Assembly (NCBI RefSeq): GCF_900110955.1
Contig: NZ_FOFR01000005.1
Coordinates: 62,001 to 126,000, forward strand
Reading direction: 5' to 3'
Length of the DNA: 64,000 nt
From: Lentzea xinjiangensis
GTDB taxonomy: Bacteria > Actinomycetota > Actinomycetes > Mycobacteriales > Pseudonocardiaceae
Shown here: piece by piece, positions 49,746 to 57,646 of the stretch
Layout: every line of letters starts with the position of its first letter
Position numbering within the stretch: the stretch's first letter is position 1
Position numbers and translations under genes: made by a program
The notes under the pieces: generated by a model
Seen by the model: the letters and a program-made list of their open reading frames with translations, nothing else
The model's database searches: none
What the model was told of the DNA's origin: nothing

Positions 49746-50954
49746 ATGCCTCAGACGGTGAAGCTGACGGAGTTCACGACCACGCGGACCGACGCGCCGT
49801 GGATGACGCTGCCCGCGACGCAGCAGCCCCACTGGCACCACCACCCCGACTTCGACCTGATCGAAGCCGAACTGTCCGGCGCGCTCCCCCTCGTGGCGCA
49901 TTCCGAAATTCGCGAGGCCAAACGTGCTCTTGGTCTCGCCGCCCTCGGTGAGGCGCGAGTGCTGCAGCTCGGCGACTGCGCGGAGTCCTTTTCCGACGCC
50001 GATCCGCTGACAACTTCCCGAAAGGTGCGGAACGTGCAGCGCGTCGCCGCCCGGATGGCGGAGCGGACCGGTCAGCAGGTGGCCCGGTTCGGGCGCATGG
50101 CGGGCCAGTACGCCAAGCCCCGGTCGAGCAACTTCGAAACCGTCGACGGAATCGAGCTGCCCTCTTTCCGCGGCGAGCTGATCAATTCGTTCGAGAACAG
50201 CGTCTCCGCCCGCCGGCACGACCCCGAGCGAATGTTGCGGGCCTACGACGCCTCGGCCGCCGTCATCCGGGAAGTGCGCGCCCATTGGTCGGGAATCGTC
50301 GAGGAACTGTCCGGTGGCCCGTGGGTAGCTCACGAGGCATTGGTGCTGGACTACGAGAACGCGCTCATCCGCACCGACGAGCGCACCGGCGAGCAGTTCC
50401 TCACCTCGACGCACTTCCCGTGGATCGGCGAGCGCACCCGCCAGCTCGACCACGCGCACGTCTCGATGTTCGCCGCCATCGCGAACCCCATCGGCGTCAA
50501 GGTCGGCCCGACCGCGGACCCCGAGACGGTGGTGCGCCTGTGCCAGGTGCTCGACCCGCACCACACGCCCGGCCGCCTGACCCTGATCGTCCGCATGGGC
50601 CGGGAGGACGTGCACGTCGCCCTGCCACCGATCGTGCGCGCCGTGCAGCGCGCCGGGCACCCGGTCGTCTGGGTCTCGGACCCCATGCACGGCAACACGG
50701 TCAAGGCGAAGTGTGGGCGAAAGACTCGACTTGTCAGCCATATCATCGAGGAGGCCACGGCGTTCCGGCACATCCTGGAGACCGAGGGCGCGCACGCGGC
50801 CGGACTGCACCTGGAAGTGGCCGCGACCGACGTGACGGAGTGCGTCGGCGGGCCCGTGCCCGACGAGTCGGCCCTCTCCGAGCGCTACGAGACCCTCTGC
50901 GACCCCCGCCTGAACCCCGACCAGGCGCTCGGAGTGATCGACTCGGTTTTCTGA
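49746..50954 (+). CDS. Class II (plant-type) DAHP synthase, short pathway-dedicated form
   Basis: This 402-residue enzyme condenses phosphoenolpyruvate with erythrose 4-phosphate, the first step of the shikimate pathway. Diagnostic motifs are QLGDCAESF (metal Cys), GRMAGQYAKPRS, KVGPTADP, WVSDPMHGNT (metal His), LHLEVAATDVTECVGG (metal Glu) and YETLCDPRLNPDQAL (metal Asp). The start at 49746 has GGAG a few bases upstream. The protein is shorter than housekeeping class II enzymes of about 460 residues and seems to lack their N-terminal regulatory extension, as in antibiotic-cluster homologues, so it may escape aromatic amino-acid feedback. It lies 35 bp after the chorismatase and 36 bp before the hydroxylase; its job here is to raise chorismate flux to the starter unit. 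Confidence 0.94.
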   Translation: MPQTVKLTEFTTTRTDAPWMTLPATQQPHWHHHPDFDLIEAELSGALPLVAHSEIREAKRALGLAALGEARVLQLGDCAESFSDADPLTTSRKVRNVQRVAARMAERTGQQVARFGRMAGQYAKPRSSNFETVDGIELPSFRGELINSFENSVSARRHDPERMLRAYDASAAVIREVRAHWSGIVEELSGGPWVAHEALVLDYENALIRTDERTGEQFLTSTHFPWIGERTRQLDHAHVSMFAAIANPIGVKVGPTADPETVVRLCQVLDPHHTPGRLTLIVRMGREDVHVALPPIVRAVQRAGHPVVWVSDPMHGNTVKAKCGRKTRLVSHIIEEATAFRHILETEGAHAAGLHLEVAATDVTECVGGPVPDESALSERYETLCDPRLNPDQALGVIDSVF

Positions 50955-50990
50955 CCCCTACCGACGAGCACTGCGCAGACAGGGAAACAG

Positions 50991-52613
50991 ATGACGTCAC
51001 CGCAGCTGGCCGGCCGGGCCGCCGCCGACACCACCCCGGGGTCTGTTACGGCAGACGTCGCGGTGGTCGGCTGCGGCCCGGTCGGCCTCGTCCTGTCCAT
51101 TCTCCTCGCGCACAAGGGATGGCGGGTCGTCATCCTGGAGAAGTACCGCGACCAGTACCCGTTCCCGCGGGTCGTGGCGTTCGACGGCGAGACGGCCCGC
51201 TCGTTCGCCTCCGCCGGCATCGGCGCCGAGCTGATGGAGCTCGGCGAACCGCTGGGGCAGTACATGTTCCAGAACGCCGAGGGCCGCGAGCTGTTCTCGT
51301 TCGAGGCGCCCTACGAGCCCGGCCGCGACGGCTGGCCCATCGCGACCGTGATGCACCAGCCCACGTTCGAGCGGGCCCTGCGCGCGCACGTCGCGACGCT
51401 GCCGAACATCACCACCCTGTTCGGGCACAAGGTGGAGGCGATCGAGGACAACGGCTCGGTCGTCTCGATCACCGCACCGGGACCGGACTTCGAGGGCCCG
51501 GTGACGGCCTCGTGGGTGGTCGGCTGCGACGGCGCGAACAGCTTCGTGCGCGACGTCATGGGCACGCGGATGATCGACCTCAACTTCAAGCACGACTGGC
51601 TGCTGGTCGACGTGGTCTTCCACGAGAAGCGCTCCTTCCGCCCCAACGACGTGCAGGTGTGCGACCCGGCCCGGCCGACCACGATCGTCGCGTCCGGCCG
51701 CGGGCACCGGCGCTGGGAGTTCATGCGGCTGCCCGGCGAGTCCATCGAGGAGCTGTCCACTCAGGAACGCATGTGGGAGCTCCTCGCCCCCTACGACGTG
51801 ACCCCCGACAACGCCGATCTCACCCGCAACATCGTCTACACGTTCCAGGCGGCGATGGCGGACAAGTGGCGCGAGGGCCGGCTGCTGCTGGCCGGCGACT
51901 CCGCGCACCTGATGCCGCCGTTCGCGGGCCAGGGCATGTGCTCGGGCATCCGCGACGCGGTGAACCTCGCGTGGAAGCTCGACCTGGTGCTGCGCGACGT
52001 CGCCCGGGACTCGCTGCTCGACGCCTACCAGGCCGAGCGCTCCCGGCAGGTGCGGCACACCATCGAGATGTCCATCGAGGTGGGCAAGATCGTGTCGGAG
52101 CTGGACCCGGTCGCCGCGGCCCGGCGGGACGCGTTCCTGATCGCGATGCAGTCCAAGCCCGAGGGCGTCGACCTCGCCCCGTCCGCCTACGCGCTGGAGG
52201 ACGGCGTCGTCCGGCGCCGCGCCGCCGGCGTCTCGCTGCCCGACGGCGAGCTGTCGCCGCAGGGCGTGGTGGCGCGGGGAACCGCGCGGGACCGCTTCGA
52301 CGAGGTCGTCGGGCGCGGCTGGCAGCTCATCACGACGCTCGACCCGTACGAGGCCCTGGGCGAGGACGAGCTGGAGTTCCTCAAGGTGCTGGGGGCGCAG
52401 CTCGTGCGGGTGATGCCGGCCGGGATCCCGCCGAAGATCGTCCGGGCGCACGAGGTCGTGGACGTGGAGCGGACCTACCTGCCGTGGCTCGCCGGGCACA
52501 AGAAGGTGGCGGCCCTGGTGCGGCCGGACTACTACGTGTTCGGGTTCGCCGACGACCGGGCGGACCTGCCCGAGCTGGTGAAGGAGCTGAAGGAGCAGCT
52601 TCCGCTGCTGTGA
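50991..52613 (+). CDS. FAD-dependent aromatic hydroxylase, MhpA/Rif-Orf19-like
   Basis: A 540-residue class A flavoprotein monooxygenase of the 3-(3-hydroxyphenyl)propionate hydroxylase type. It shows the Rossmann FAD site VAVVGCGPVGL (about 23-33), the mid-protein VVGCDGANS (DG motif, about 178-186) and LLAGDSAHLMPPFAGQG (GD motif, about 299-315), followed by a C-terminal thioredoxin-like part. Such enzymes hydroxylate phenols next to an existing hydroxyl; relatives in ansamycin pathways convert a 3-amino-5-hydroxybenzoate-derived ring to a dihydroxy ring that can become a quinone. Here the likely substrate is the 3-hydroxyphenyl head of the polyketide or its precursor, giving a catechol or hydroquinone. 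It is the last gene of the starter operon, with AGGGAAA before the ATG at 50991. Confidence 0.9.
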   Translation: MTSPQLAGRAAADTTPGSVTADVAVVGCGPVGLVLSILLAHKGWRVVILEKYRDQYPFPRVVAFDGETARSFASAGIGAELMELGEPLGQYMFQNAEGRELFSFEAPYEPGRDGWPIATVMHQPTFERALRAHVATLPNITTLFGHKVEAIEDNGSVVSITAPGPDFEGPVTASWVVGCDGANSFVRDVMGTRMIDLNFKHDWLLVDVVFHEKRSFRPNDVQVCDPARPTTIVASGRGHRRWEFMRLPGESIEELSTQERMWELLAPYDVTPDNADLTRNIVYTFQAAMADKWREGRLLLAGDSAHLMPPFAGQGMCSGIRDAVNLAWKLDLVLRDVARDSLLDAYQAERSRQVRHTIEMSIEVGKIVSELDPVAAARRDAFLIAMQSKPEGVDLAPSAYALEDGVVRRRAAGVSLPDGELSPQGVVARGTARDRFDEVVGRGWQLITTLDPYEALGEDELEFLKVLGAQLVRVMPAGIPPKIVRAHEVVDVERTYLPWLAGHKKVAALVRPDYYVFGFADDRADLPELVKELKEQLPLL

Positions 52614-52723
52614 GCCCGCACTGCGCGGAGAACAACCGTGCGGTGCGGGGACCGGCATGACTCGACGGGGTTGTCCTGCCGGTGCGAGGTCGAGGACTCC
52701 GCAGTCGCCGTCCTGTCACGGGA

Positions 52724-52760
52724 AGGAGGGGTGGCGCCACCGGGCGGCGCCACCCCTCCT
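52724..52760 (+). terminator. Strong hairpin, 15-bp perfect stem
   Basis: Stem AGGAGGGGTGGCGCC (52724-52738) pairs perfectly with 52746-52760 around a 7-nt loop. It lies 110 bp after the hydroxylase stop. No clear U-tract follows, which is usual in actinomycetes; it could act in both directions. Confidence 0.75.
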
Positions 52761-52825
52761 GTCAGCCAGAGCGGCGGCGGGTTCTCACCAGGAGCACTCC
52801 GAGCCGGCACGCGAGCACCACGATC

Positions 52826-52850
52826 CGCCACCGTTCCCACGACGGTGGCG
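52826..52850. terminator. Secondary hairpin, 9-bp perfect stem
   Basis: CGCCACCGT (52826-52834) pairs with ACGGTGGCG (52842-52850), loop of 7 nt. A possible back-up terminator between the convergent genes. Confidence 0.45.
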
Positions 52851-53020
52851 AAGCCGGAAAGCGCACCGAGCCCGCTCTCGACCTTCTCCCGCCACCGCTT
52901 CCCGCCCCTGTCCGGACCACGTTCCTCCGGAAGAGGCTCGGCCTCCAGGCCACCCGCGCCTGGATTGCAGGACAGACGCGGACGACCCTGCACCTGCGAG
53001 GCAGGCACCCGAAAACTCCA

Positions 53021-53050
53021 CCCGTTCCGGCGATACGCCGCCGGAACGGG
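53021..53050 (-). terminator. Rho-independent terminator of the LAL regulator gene
   Basis: CCCGTTCCGGCG (53021-53032) pairs perfectly with 53039-53050 around a 6-nt loop. Read on the minus strand it is followed by TGGAGTTTTC, a short T-rich tract, and it lies 55 bp past the regulator stop. Confidence 0.7.
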
Positions 53051-53105
53051 CAGGAATGGGCGGACAACCGTCACCCGACGGCGAGGCCGGCGTTCAGGTG
53101 GCTCT

Positions 53106-55844
53106 TCAAGCCGTGCTCGGCAGGTACGAGTGCAGGTCCGCGGGCAGGTCCTTGCGGTACTTCACGTTCAGCTTCCGGTAGACCCTGGTCAGGTGCTGCT
53201 CGATGGTCGACGGCGTGATGTAGAGCTTCGACGCGATCTCCCGGTTCGTGTACCCGACGGCCGCGAGCGCCGCCACCCGCCGCTCGGCGTCGGTCAGCGT
53301 GGCGATCGGGTCCACCGGCCTCTCCTCCGCCGGCGCGTCGTCGGCATCGGCCTTGCCGCGGGAGGGCAGCAGCTCCTCGGCCAGCTCCGCCGCGTCGCAG
53401 ACGTTGGCGACGTGCCAGCCGCGCCGGGCGACGGTCCAGGCCCGGCGGTGCTCGCGCAGGGCCTGGTGGGCCTTGGACAGGTCGGCGAGGGCACGGGCCA
53501 GCTCGTACTGGTCGCCGTACTCCTCCAGGATCGCCACGGCGTCCTGGAGGAGCTGCGGCCGGTTGTGCGGCTGGTTGGTGGCCGCGAGCAGCCGCAACGC
53601 CACGCCTCGTGTGCGGGTGGCCTCCGGGCCCAGCCGCGCGAGCTGTTCGTTGATCAACCGCTTGGCCTCGTCCCGGTTGGCGCCGTGCTGCAGCCACGCC
53701 TCCGCGGCCGAGGTGCGCCACGGCACCACGCTGGGCTGGTCCACGCCCCAGGACGTCATGAGCTCACCGCAGGACAGGAAGTCCGCGAGAGCCGCGTAGT
53801 GCCGGGAGGTCGCGAGGTAGTGGTGGCCGCGGGCGTACAGGTAGTGCAAGCCGTACCGCGACTGGAACATCGCCTCGGGCACCGGCTGGTCCAGGAACGC
53901 GGCGGCCTCCTCGTGGCGTCCCCTCTTCGTGGCGGCGTTGACCAGGACCCCCAGCGGCAGCCCCACGGCGACGCCCCACCCGCCGGCGGGCATGAAGTCG
54001 AGCGCGTTCTGGGCGTGCTCGAAGGCGTTGGCCAGCTCGCCCCGCCGCAGCGACACCTCGGCCCGCACGCTCGAGAAGAACGCCCGCGCCACCGCGAGGT
54101 TCTTCGTCCGCGCCTCGTCCAGCAGCCGGTCGCACCACTGCGCCGCCACGTCCAGCCGGTCCGCGTACACCAGGGCCTGCAACGCGAGCATCGCCGACTC
54201 CGGGCCCCAGGAGCCGCTGTCGGACGGCCGCACCGCCTGCAGGACGTGCTCGGCGTCGGTGACCGAGGCGTCGTTGGAGCCGTAGGTCAGCACGTTGGCC
54301 AGCGCCGTGACCGCCTTGAGCATCGGGCCGGACGTGAGGCTCACCGTGCGCGTCTTCACGGGCTCGACCTGCGGGCGCCGGGCCAGCGTCGGGTGGGAGC
54401 AGGCGAGCCACAGCTCCATCGCCCGCTGCCCGCCGGACGGCGCGCGCCGGACCCGTTCCAGCGCCTCGGTCGCCTCGTCCACCAGGCAGTTCCACAGCAT
54501 CGGCTGCACCAGGGAGGTCACGTCGCGGTCGGAGAGCTGGCCCGCCCGCATCGCCGGCACCACCGTGCCGAGCCGGCGGCCCGCGGCGGACGGGTTGACC
54601 CGCCACTCCACGCGCACGAGCTTCGCCGCGATGGCCGCCCGCCCGTGGACCTCGACGCACGCGCGGTGGGCCAGTTCCAGGTACCGCAGCGCCGTCTCGA
54701 TCTGCTCGTCGCGCAACGCGTGCTCGGCGGCCTCCTCGAACACCGGGACCATCCACGGGTTCTCGGAGTGGTCGGCCATCACCAGGTAGGGGGCGACCTC
54801 GGTGGCCGGCGCGCCCTCGTCGTGCAGCAGCAGCGCCGCGCCGAGGTACATCTCCTTGCGGTCCTGTGTGGACAGGTCGTCCAGGACGGCCGCACGGGCC
54901 ACCGGGTCGCGGAACCAGCCGTCGCGCAGCAACCCGGCCTCGTTCATGACGTCCAGCGCCGACATGACGGTCTCGGTGTCGACCCGGGCCAGGCGTCCCA
55001 GCGACTCCGGCGTCGCCTGCTCCCCCGTGACCGCCAACGCCCGCGCGACGGACAGCACGGGGTGGTCGCAGCGGTGCAGGCAGCTGACCAGCGCCCGCCG
55101 GAAAGCGGGGCCGATGACCAGCCCGCCGTCGTCCCGCGGCTTGCACAGCCGCTGGTCGTCGAGCAGCGACCGCACCAGCAGCGGGTTGCCGCCGGTGAGG
55201 TCCATCGCCTGCGCGGCGTGCGCGGGCGCCTCGAACAGCCCGTCCAGCGCGCCCAGCGGCGCGAGCTGGACGTCGCGGCAGTGCGGGTGCCGCAACAGCT
55301 CGGTGTGCAGGGGCGTGTGCGCGGCGCGCGGCGACGCGGTCTCGCTCAGCATCAGCAGCACCTTCGCCTGGCCGAGCCGGCGGATCAGGTAGAGCAGCCA
55401 GTGCAGCGACGACGAGTCGGCGTGCTGCACGTCGTCGACGCCGATCACCAGCGGCCGCTCGGCCGTCAGGTCCATCAGCGCGATGCACAGCGCGTGCAGC
55501 TGCCGGGCGGACGGCCCGTCGGCGGACCGGGCTGCCGCGTCGAGCAGCTCGTCCACCTCGGCCGGGGCGTCCAGCGGGTGGAAGATCTGGCTCACCACCC
55601 CGAAGGGCAGGTCGCGCTCGAACGCCGAGCAGCTCGCCTTCACGAAGCTCACCCCGGACGCCTCGCCGAACGCGTGCAGCAGCTCGGTCTTCCCGCTCGC
55701 CACCGGACCGGTCAGCAGCGCGACCCTTCCGGATCCTGACAGGGAGTCCGACAACAGCGCCTCCAAGGCGGCCCACTGCTCGTCGCGCTCGATCAGGCCC
55801 GCGAGCCGCGCCTCGGTCATGCTGTTGTCGGACGTCCCGGTCAT
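53106..55844 (-). CDS. LAL-family LuxR transcriptional regulator (pathway activator)
   Basis: A 912-residue large ATP-binding LuxR-type regulator. The N-terminal NTPase has Walker A GPVASGKTELL (about 46-56) and Walker B LVIGVDDVQHADSSSLHWLL (about 135-154). A long helical TPR-like middle follows, and the C-terminal LuxR helix-turn-helix reads TDAERRVAALAAVGYTNREIASKL and on to TIEQHLTRVYRKL (about 845-895). Proteins of this class are typical cluster-situated activators in macrolide and polyene clusters. The ATG at 55844 has GAGAGG about 10 nt upstream. It is transcribed away from the glycosyltransferase operon, and the shared promoter gap contains a pair of direct repeats that may be its own operator. 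Confidence 0.93.
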   Translation of the reverse strand: MTGTSDNSMTEARLAGLIERDEQWAALEALLSDSLSGSGRVALLTGPVASGKTELLHAFGEASGVSFVKASCSAFERDLPFGVVSQIFHPLDAPAEVDELLDAAARSADGPSARQLHALCIALMDLTAERPLVIGVDDVQHADSSSLHWLLYLIRRLGQAKVLLMLSETASPRAAHTPLHTELLRHPHCRDVQLAPLGALDGLFEAPAHAAQAMDLTGGNPLLVRSLLDDQRLCKPRDDGGLVIGPAFRRALVSCLHRCDHPVLSVARALAVTGEQATPESLGRLARVDTETVMSALDVMNEAGLLRDGWFRDPVARAAVLDDLSTQDRKEMYLGAALLLHDEGAPATEVAPYLVMADHSENPWMVPVFEEAAEHALRDEQIETALRYLELAHRACVEVHGRAAIAAKLVRVEWRVNPSAAGRRLGTVVPAMRAGQLSDRDVTSLVQPMLWNCLVDEATEALERVRRAPSGGQRAMELWLACSHPTLARRPQVEPVKTRTVSLTSGPMLKAVTALANVLTYGSNDASVTDAEHVLQAVRPSDSGSWGPESAMLALQALVYADRLDVAAQWCDRLLDEARTKNLAVARAFFSSVRAEVSLRRGELANAFEHAQNALDFMPAGGWGVAVGLPLGVLVNAATKRGRHEEAAAFLDQPVPEAMFQSRYGLHYLYARGHHYLATSRHYAALADFLSCGELMTSWGVDQPSVVPWRTSAAEAWLQHGANRDEAKRLINEQLARLGPEATRTRGVALRLLAATNQPHNRPQLLQDAVAILEEYGDQYELARALADLSKAHQALREHRRAWTVARRGWHVANVCDAAELAEELLPSRGKADADDAPAEERPVDPIATLTDAERRVAALAAVGYTNREIASKLYITPSTIEQHLTRVYRKLNVKYRKDLPADLHSYLPSTA

Positions 55845-56122
55845 GATGATGTACCTCTCGCCAGGAAAGCCGTCGTGCCACAGAGCGGCGGTGTCGATGA
55901 GTCACCGCCACGTCCCCCAGGAGCGGGCAGGAGAGTCGGCACCGAGCGTCGCAGGCGAGCACATCCGCATCAAATCGATACGTGCCGGTTCTAGGTTTTC
56001 TCCTGGACTGCCGGGCATCCCAACACTAGGGCTTCTCCTGGACAAGACCGCCTTCCCGGGACACGCGGCCGCACCGTCCGGCAGGCTCGCGGTCACCAGG
56101 CGCCAGCGCGGAGGGTGAAGTC
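55845..56122. promoter_or_regulatory. Divergent promoter region, LAL regulator / tailoring operon
   Basis: This 278-bp gap serves two divergent units. Two direct repeats, CTAGGTTTTCTCCTGGAC (55991-56008) and CTAGGGCTTCTCCTGGAC (56026-56043), match at 16 of 18 positions with starts 35 bp apart. Such paired sites suggest binding by a dimeric regulator, perhaps the LAL protein itself. No certain -10/-35 could be assigned by eye. Confidence 0.5.
55991..56043. repeat. Direct repeat pair CTAGGnnTTCTCCTGGAC
   Basis: Two 18-bp copies at 55991-56008 and 56026-56043 differ at two adjacent bases. Both begin with CTAG, as does the tandem repeat in the other divergent promoter at 48511. Confidence 0.7.
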
Positions 56123-57544
56123 ATGAGCCAGCGGCCCGTCTTGTTCGTCAGTCTGCCGGAGAGCGGCCTGCTGAACCCGATGCTCGTGCTCGTGGAGGAG
56201 CTGTCGCGCCGCGGTGTCGAGAACCTGTGGTTCGCCACGGACGACAAGGCGCGCGACGAGGTGCGGGCGGCGGCGGTCGGGTCCCCGATCGAGTTCGTCT
56301 CGCTGGGCGACGTGGTGCCGGAGATGTCGTCGGTGACGTGGCCGGACGACGTCTACGCGAAGGTGACGCAGCGGTCGCGGTTCAAGGCGCGCAAGGCCGT
56401 CATCGCGCAGACGGACCGCCCGGAGCTGCGGATCCCCAAGTACCGCAAACTCTCCGCTCTCGTCGACGAGATCGAGCCGGCGCTGATGGTGATCGAGTCG
56501 ATGTGCGTGTTCGGCTTCGAGGTCGCCATCACCAAGAACATCCCCTACGTGGTCAGCAACCCGTTCGTGCCGTCGAACCTGGTGACGTCCGCGGTGCCGA
56601 TCGGCCCGTCCTACACGCCGAAGGACTTCCCCCGCCCGCACACCGGCCTGCCCGCCGACATGACCTGGACCCAGCGCTGGGCCAACAGGCTCTTCGGGTG
56701 GCGCACGCTCGCGATGGCGTTCTCGAAGCGGCACCGGGAACGCAACGCCCGCAACGACGCGATCATCGCCGAGCTGGGCATCTCGCCGGAGACGCGCGGC
56801 CAGTTCGCGCGAGTCGAGAAGTCCGAGCTGGTGCTGTGCTACTCGATCCCGGAGATGGACTACGAGTTCGACATCCCGGAGAAGATCCGCACGGTCGGCG
56901 CGCTGGTGCCGCCGCTGCCCCAGGCGGAGCCCGGTGAGCTCGGCGCGTGGCTGGACGCGCAGAAGTCCGTCGTCTACATGGGTTTCGGCACGATCACGCG
57001 GCTGACCCGCGAGCAGGTCGAGGCGTTCGTCCAGGTCGCCCGCACCCTCGACGGCCGGCACTCGGTGCTGTGGAAGCTGCCGCGCGACCAGCAGCGGTTC
57101 CTGCCCGGTGAGCTGCCCGGCAACCTGCGCATCGAGTCGTGGGTGCCCTCGCAGCTCGACGTGCTGGCGCACCCGAACGTCAAGCTGTTCTTCACGCACG
57201 CGGGCGGGAACGCCTACACCGAGAGCATCTACTTCGGCAAGCCGATGGTGTCGCGGCCGCTGTGGGTCGACTGCTACGACCAGGCCGTGCGCGCCGAGAG
57301 CTTCGGTGTCGGGCTGACGCTGGACAAGCCGCACACCGTCGACCCCGCGGACGTCGTGGACAAGCTCACCCGCGTCCTGGACAACCCGGAGTTCCGCGAG
57401 AACGCCGAACGCCTCGCCGCGCTGCAGCACGCCGCGGGCGGCCGCAAGACCGCGGCCGACCTGATCCTCTCCCTCCCGGCCCTGGCCCGGCGGGCGCCAG
57501 AAGAGCAGCCGGCGTCCCGGAAGCAGACGGCGTCCCAGAACTAG
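56123..57544 (+). CDS. Glycosyltransferase, polyene mycosaminyltransferase type (NysDI/AmphDI-like)
   Basis: A 473-residue GT1-fold glycosyltransferase. The N-terminal acceptor domain opens with PVLFVSLPESGLLNPMLVLV, and the donor-binding half has VVYMGFGTITRLTREQVEAF, ESWVPSQLDVLAHPNVKLFF, FTHAGGNAYTES and RPLWVDCYDQA. From memory this pattern matches the enzymes that attach GDP-mycosamine or GDP-perosamine to polyene macrolides better than the TDP-sugar transferases with auxiliary proteins, and no auxiliary protein gene is present. GGAGGGTGAAG precedes the ATG at 56123. It heads an operon with a sugar aminotransferase, CYP and ferredoxin. The last ~15 residues (PASRKQTASQN region) are encoded by a degenerate tandem repeat that continues past the stop, so the C-terminus may have been remodelled by repeat slippage. 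Confidence 0.88.
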   Translation: MSQRPVLFVSLPESGLLNPMLVLVEELSRRGVENLWFATDDKARDEVRAAAVGSPIEFVSLGDVVPEMSSVTWPDDVYAKVTQRSRFKARKAVIAQTDRPELRIPKYRKLSALVDEIEPALMVIESMCVFGFEVAITKNIPYVVSNPFVPSNLVTSAVPIGPSYTPKDFPRPHTGLPADMTWTQRWANRLFGWRTLAMAFSKRHRERNARNDAIIAELGISPETRGQFARVEKSELVLCYSIPEMDYEFDIPEKIRTVGALVPPLPQAEPGELGAWLDAQKSVVYMGFGTITRLTREQVEAFVQVARTLDGRHSVLWKLPRDQQRFLPGELPGNLRIESWVPSQLDVLAHPNVKLFFTHAGGNAYTESIYFGKPMVSRPLWVDCYDQAVRAESFGVGLTLDKPHTVDPADVVDKLTRVLDNPEFRENAERLAALQHAAGGRKTAADLILSLPALARRAPEEQPASRKQTASQN

Positions 57545-57632
57545 ACGGCCCCAGAACCAGACGGCCCCAGAACCAGACGGCCCCAGAACCAGACGGCCCC
57601 AGAACTGAACGGCACCCCGAGTAGACGGCACC
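57507..57632 (+). repeat. Tandem repeat, 16-18-bp units around AGAACCAGACGGCCCC
   Basis: About eight degenerate units run from the 3' end of the glycosyltransferase gene across its stop codon and most of the gap to the aminotransferase. The three central copies are exact 16-mers; outer copies vary (for example GCAGACGGCGTCCC, TGAACGGCACCCC). The stop TAG (57542-57544) falls inside a unit. Confidence 0.85.
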
Positions 57633-57646
57633 GAAGTGAGTTGACG

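Larger units (their letters stand above)
52614..53105. other. 492-bp convergent intergenic region rich in hairpins
   Basis: No gene is credible here. The region separates two converging genes and contains three perfect inverted repeats, annotated separately at 52724-52760, 52826-52850 and 53021-53050. Short open frames across it lack ribosome sites and family motifs. Confidence 0.75.

Noticed and set aside
52639..53105. Possible small genes in the convergent gap on both strands
   Set aside because: Frames overlap terminator hairpins, lack ribosome sites and have low-complexity Arg/Pro/Ser composition.
57507..57632. Short CRISPR-like array
   Set aside because: Units are contiguous without spacers, partly coding, and no cas gene is nearby.
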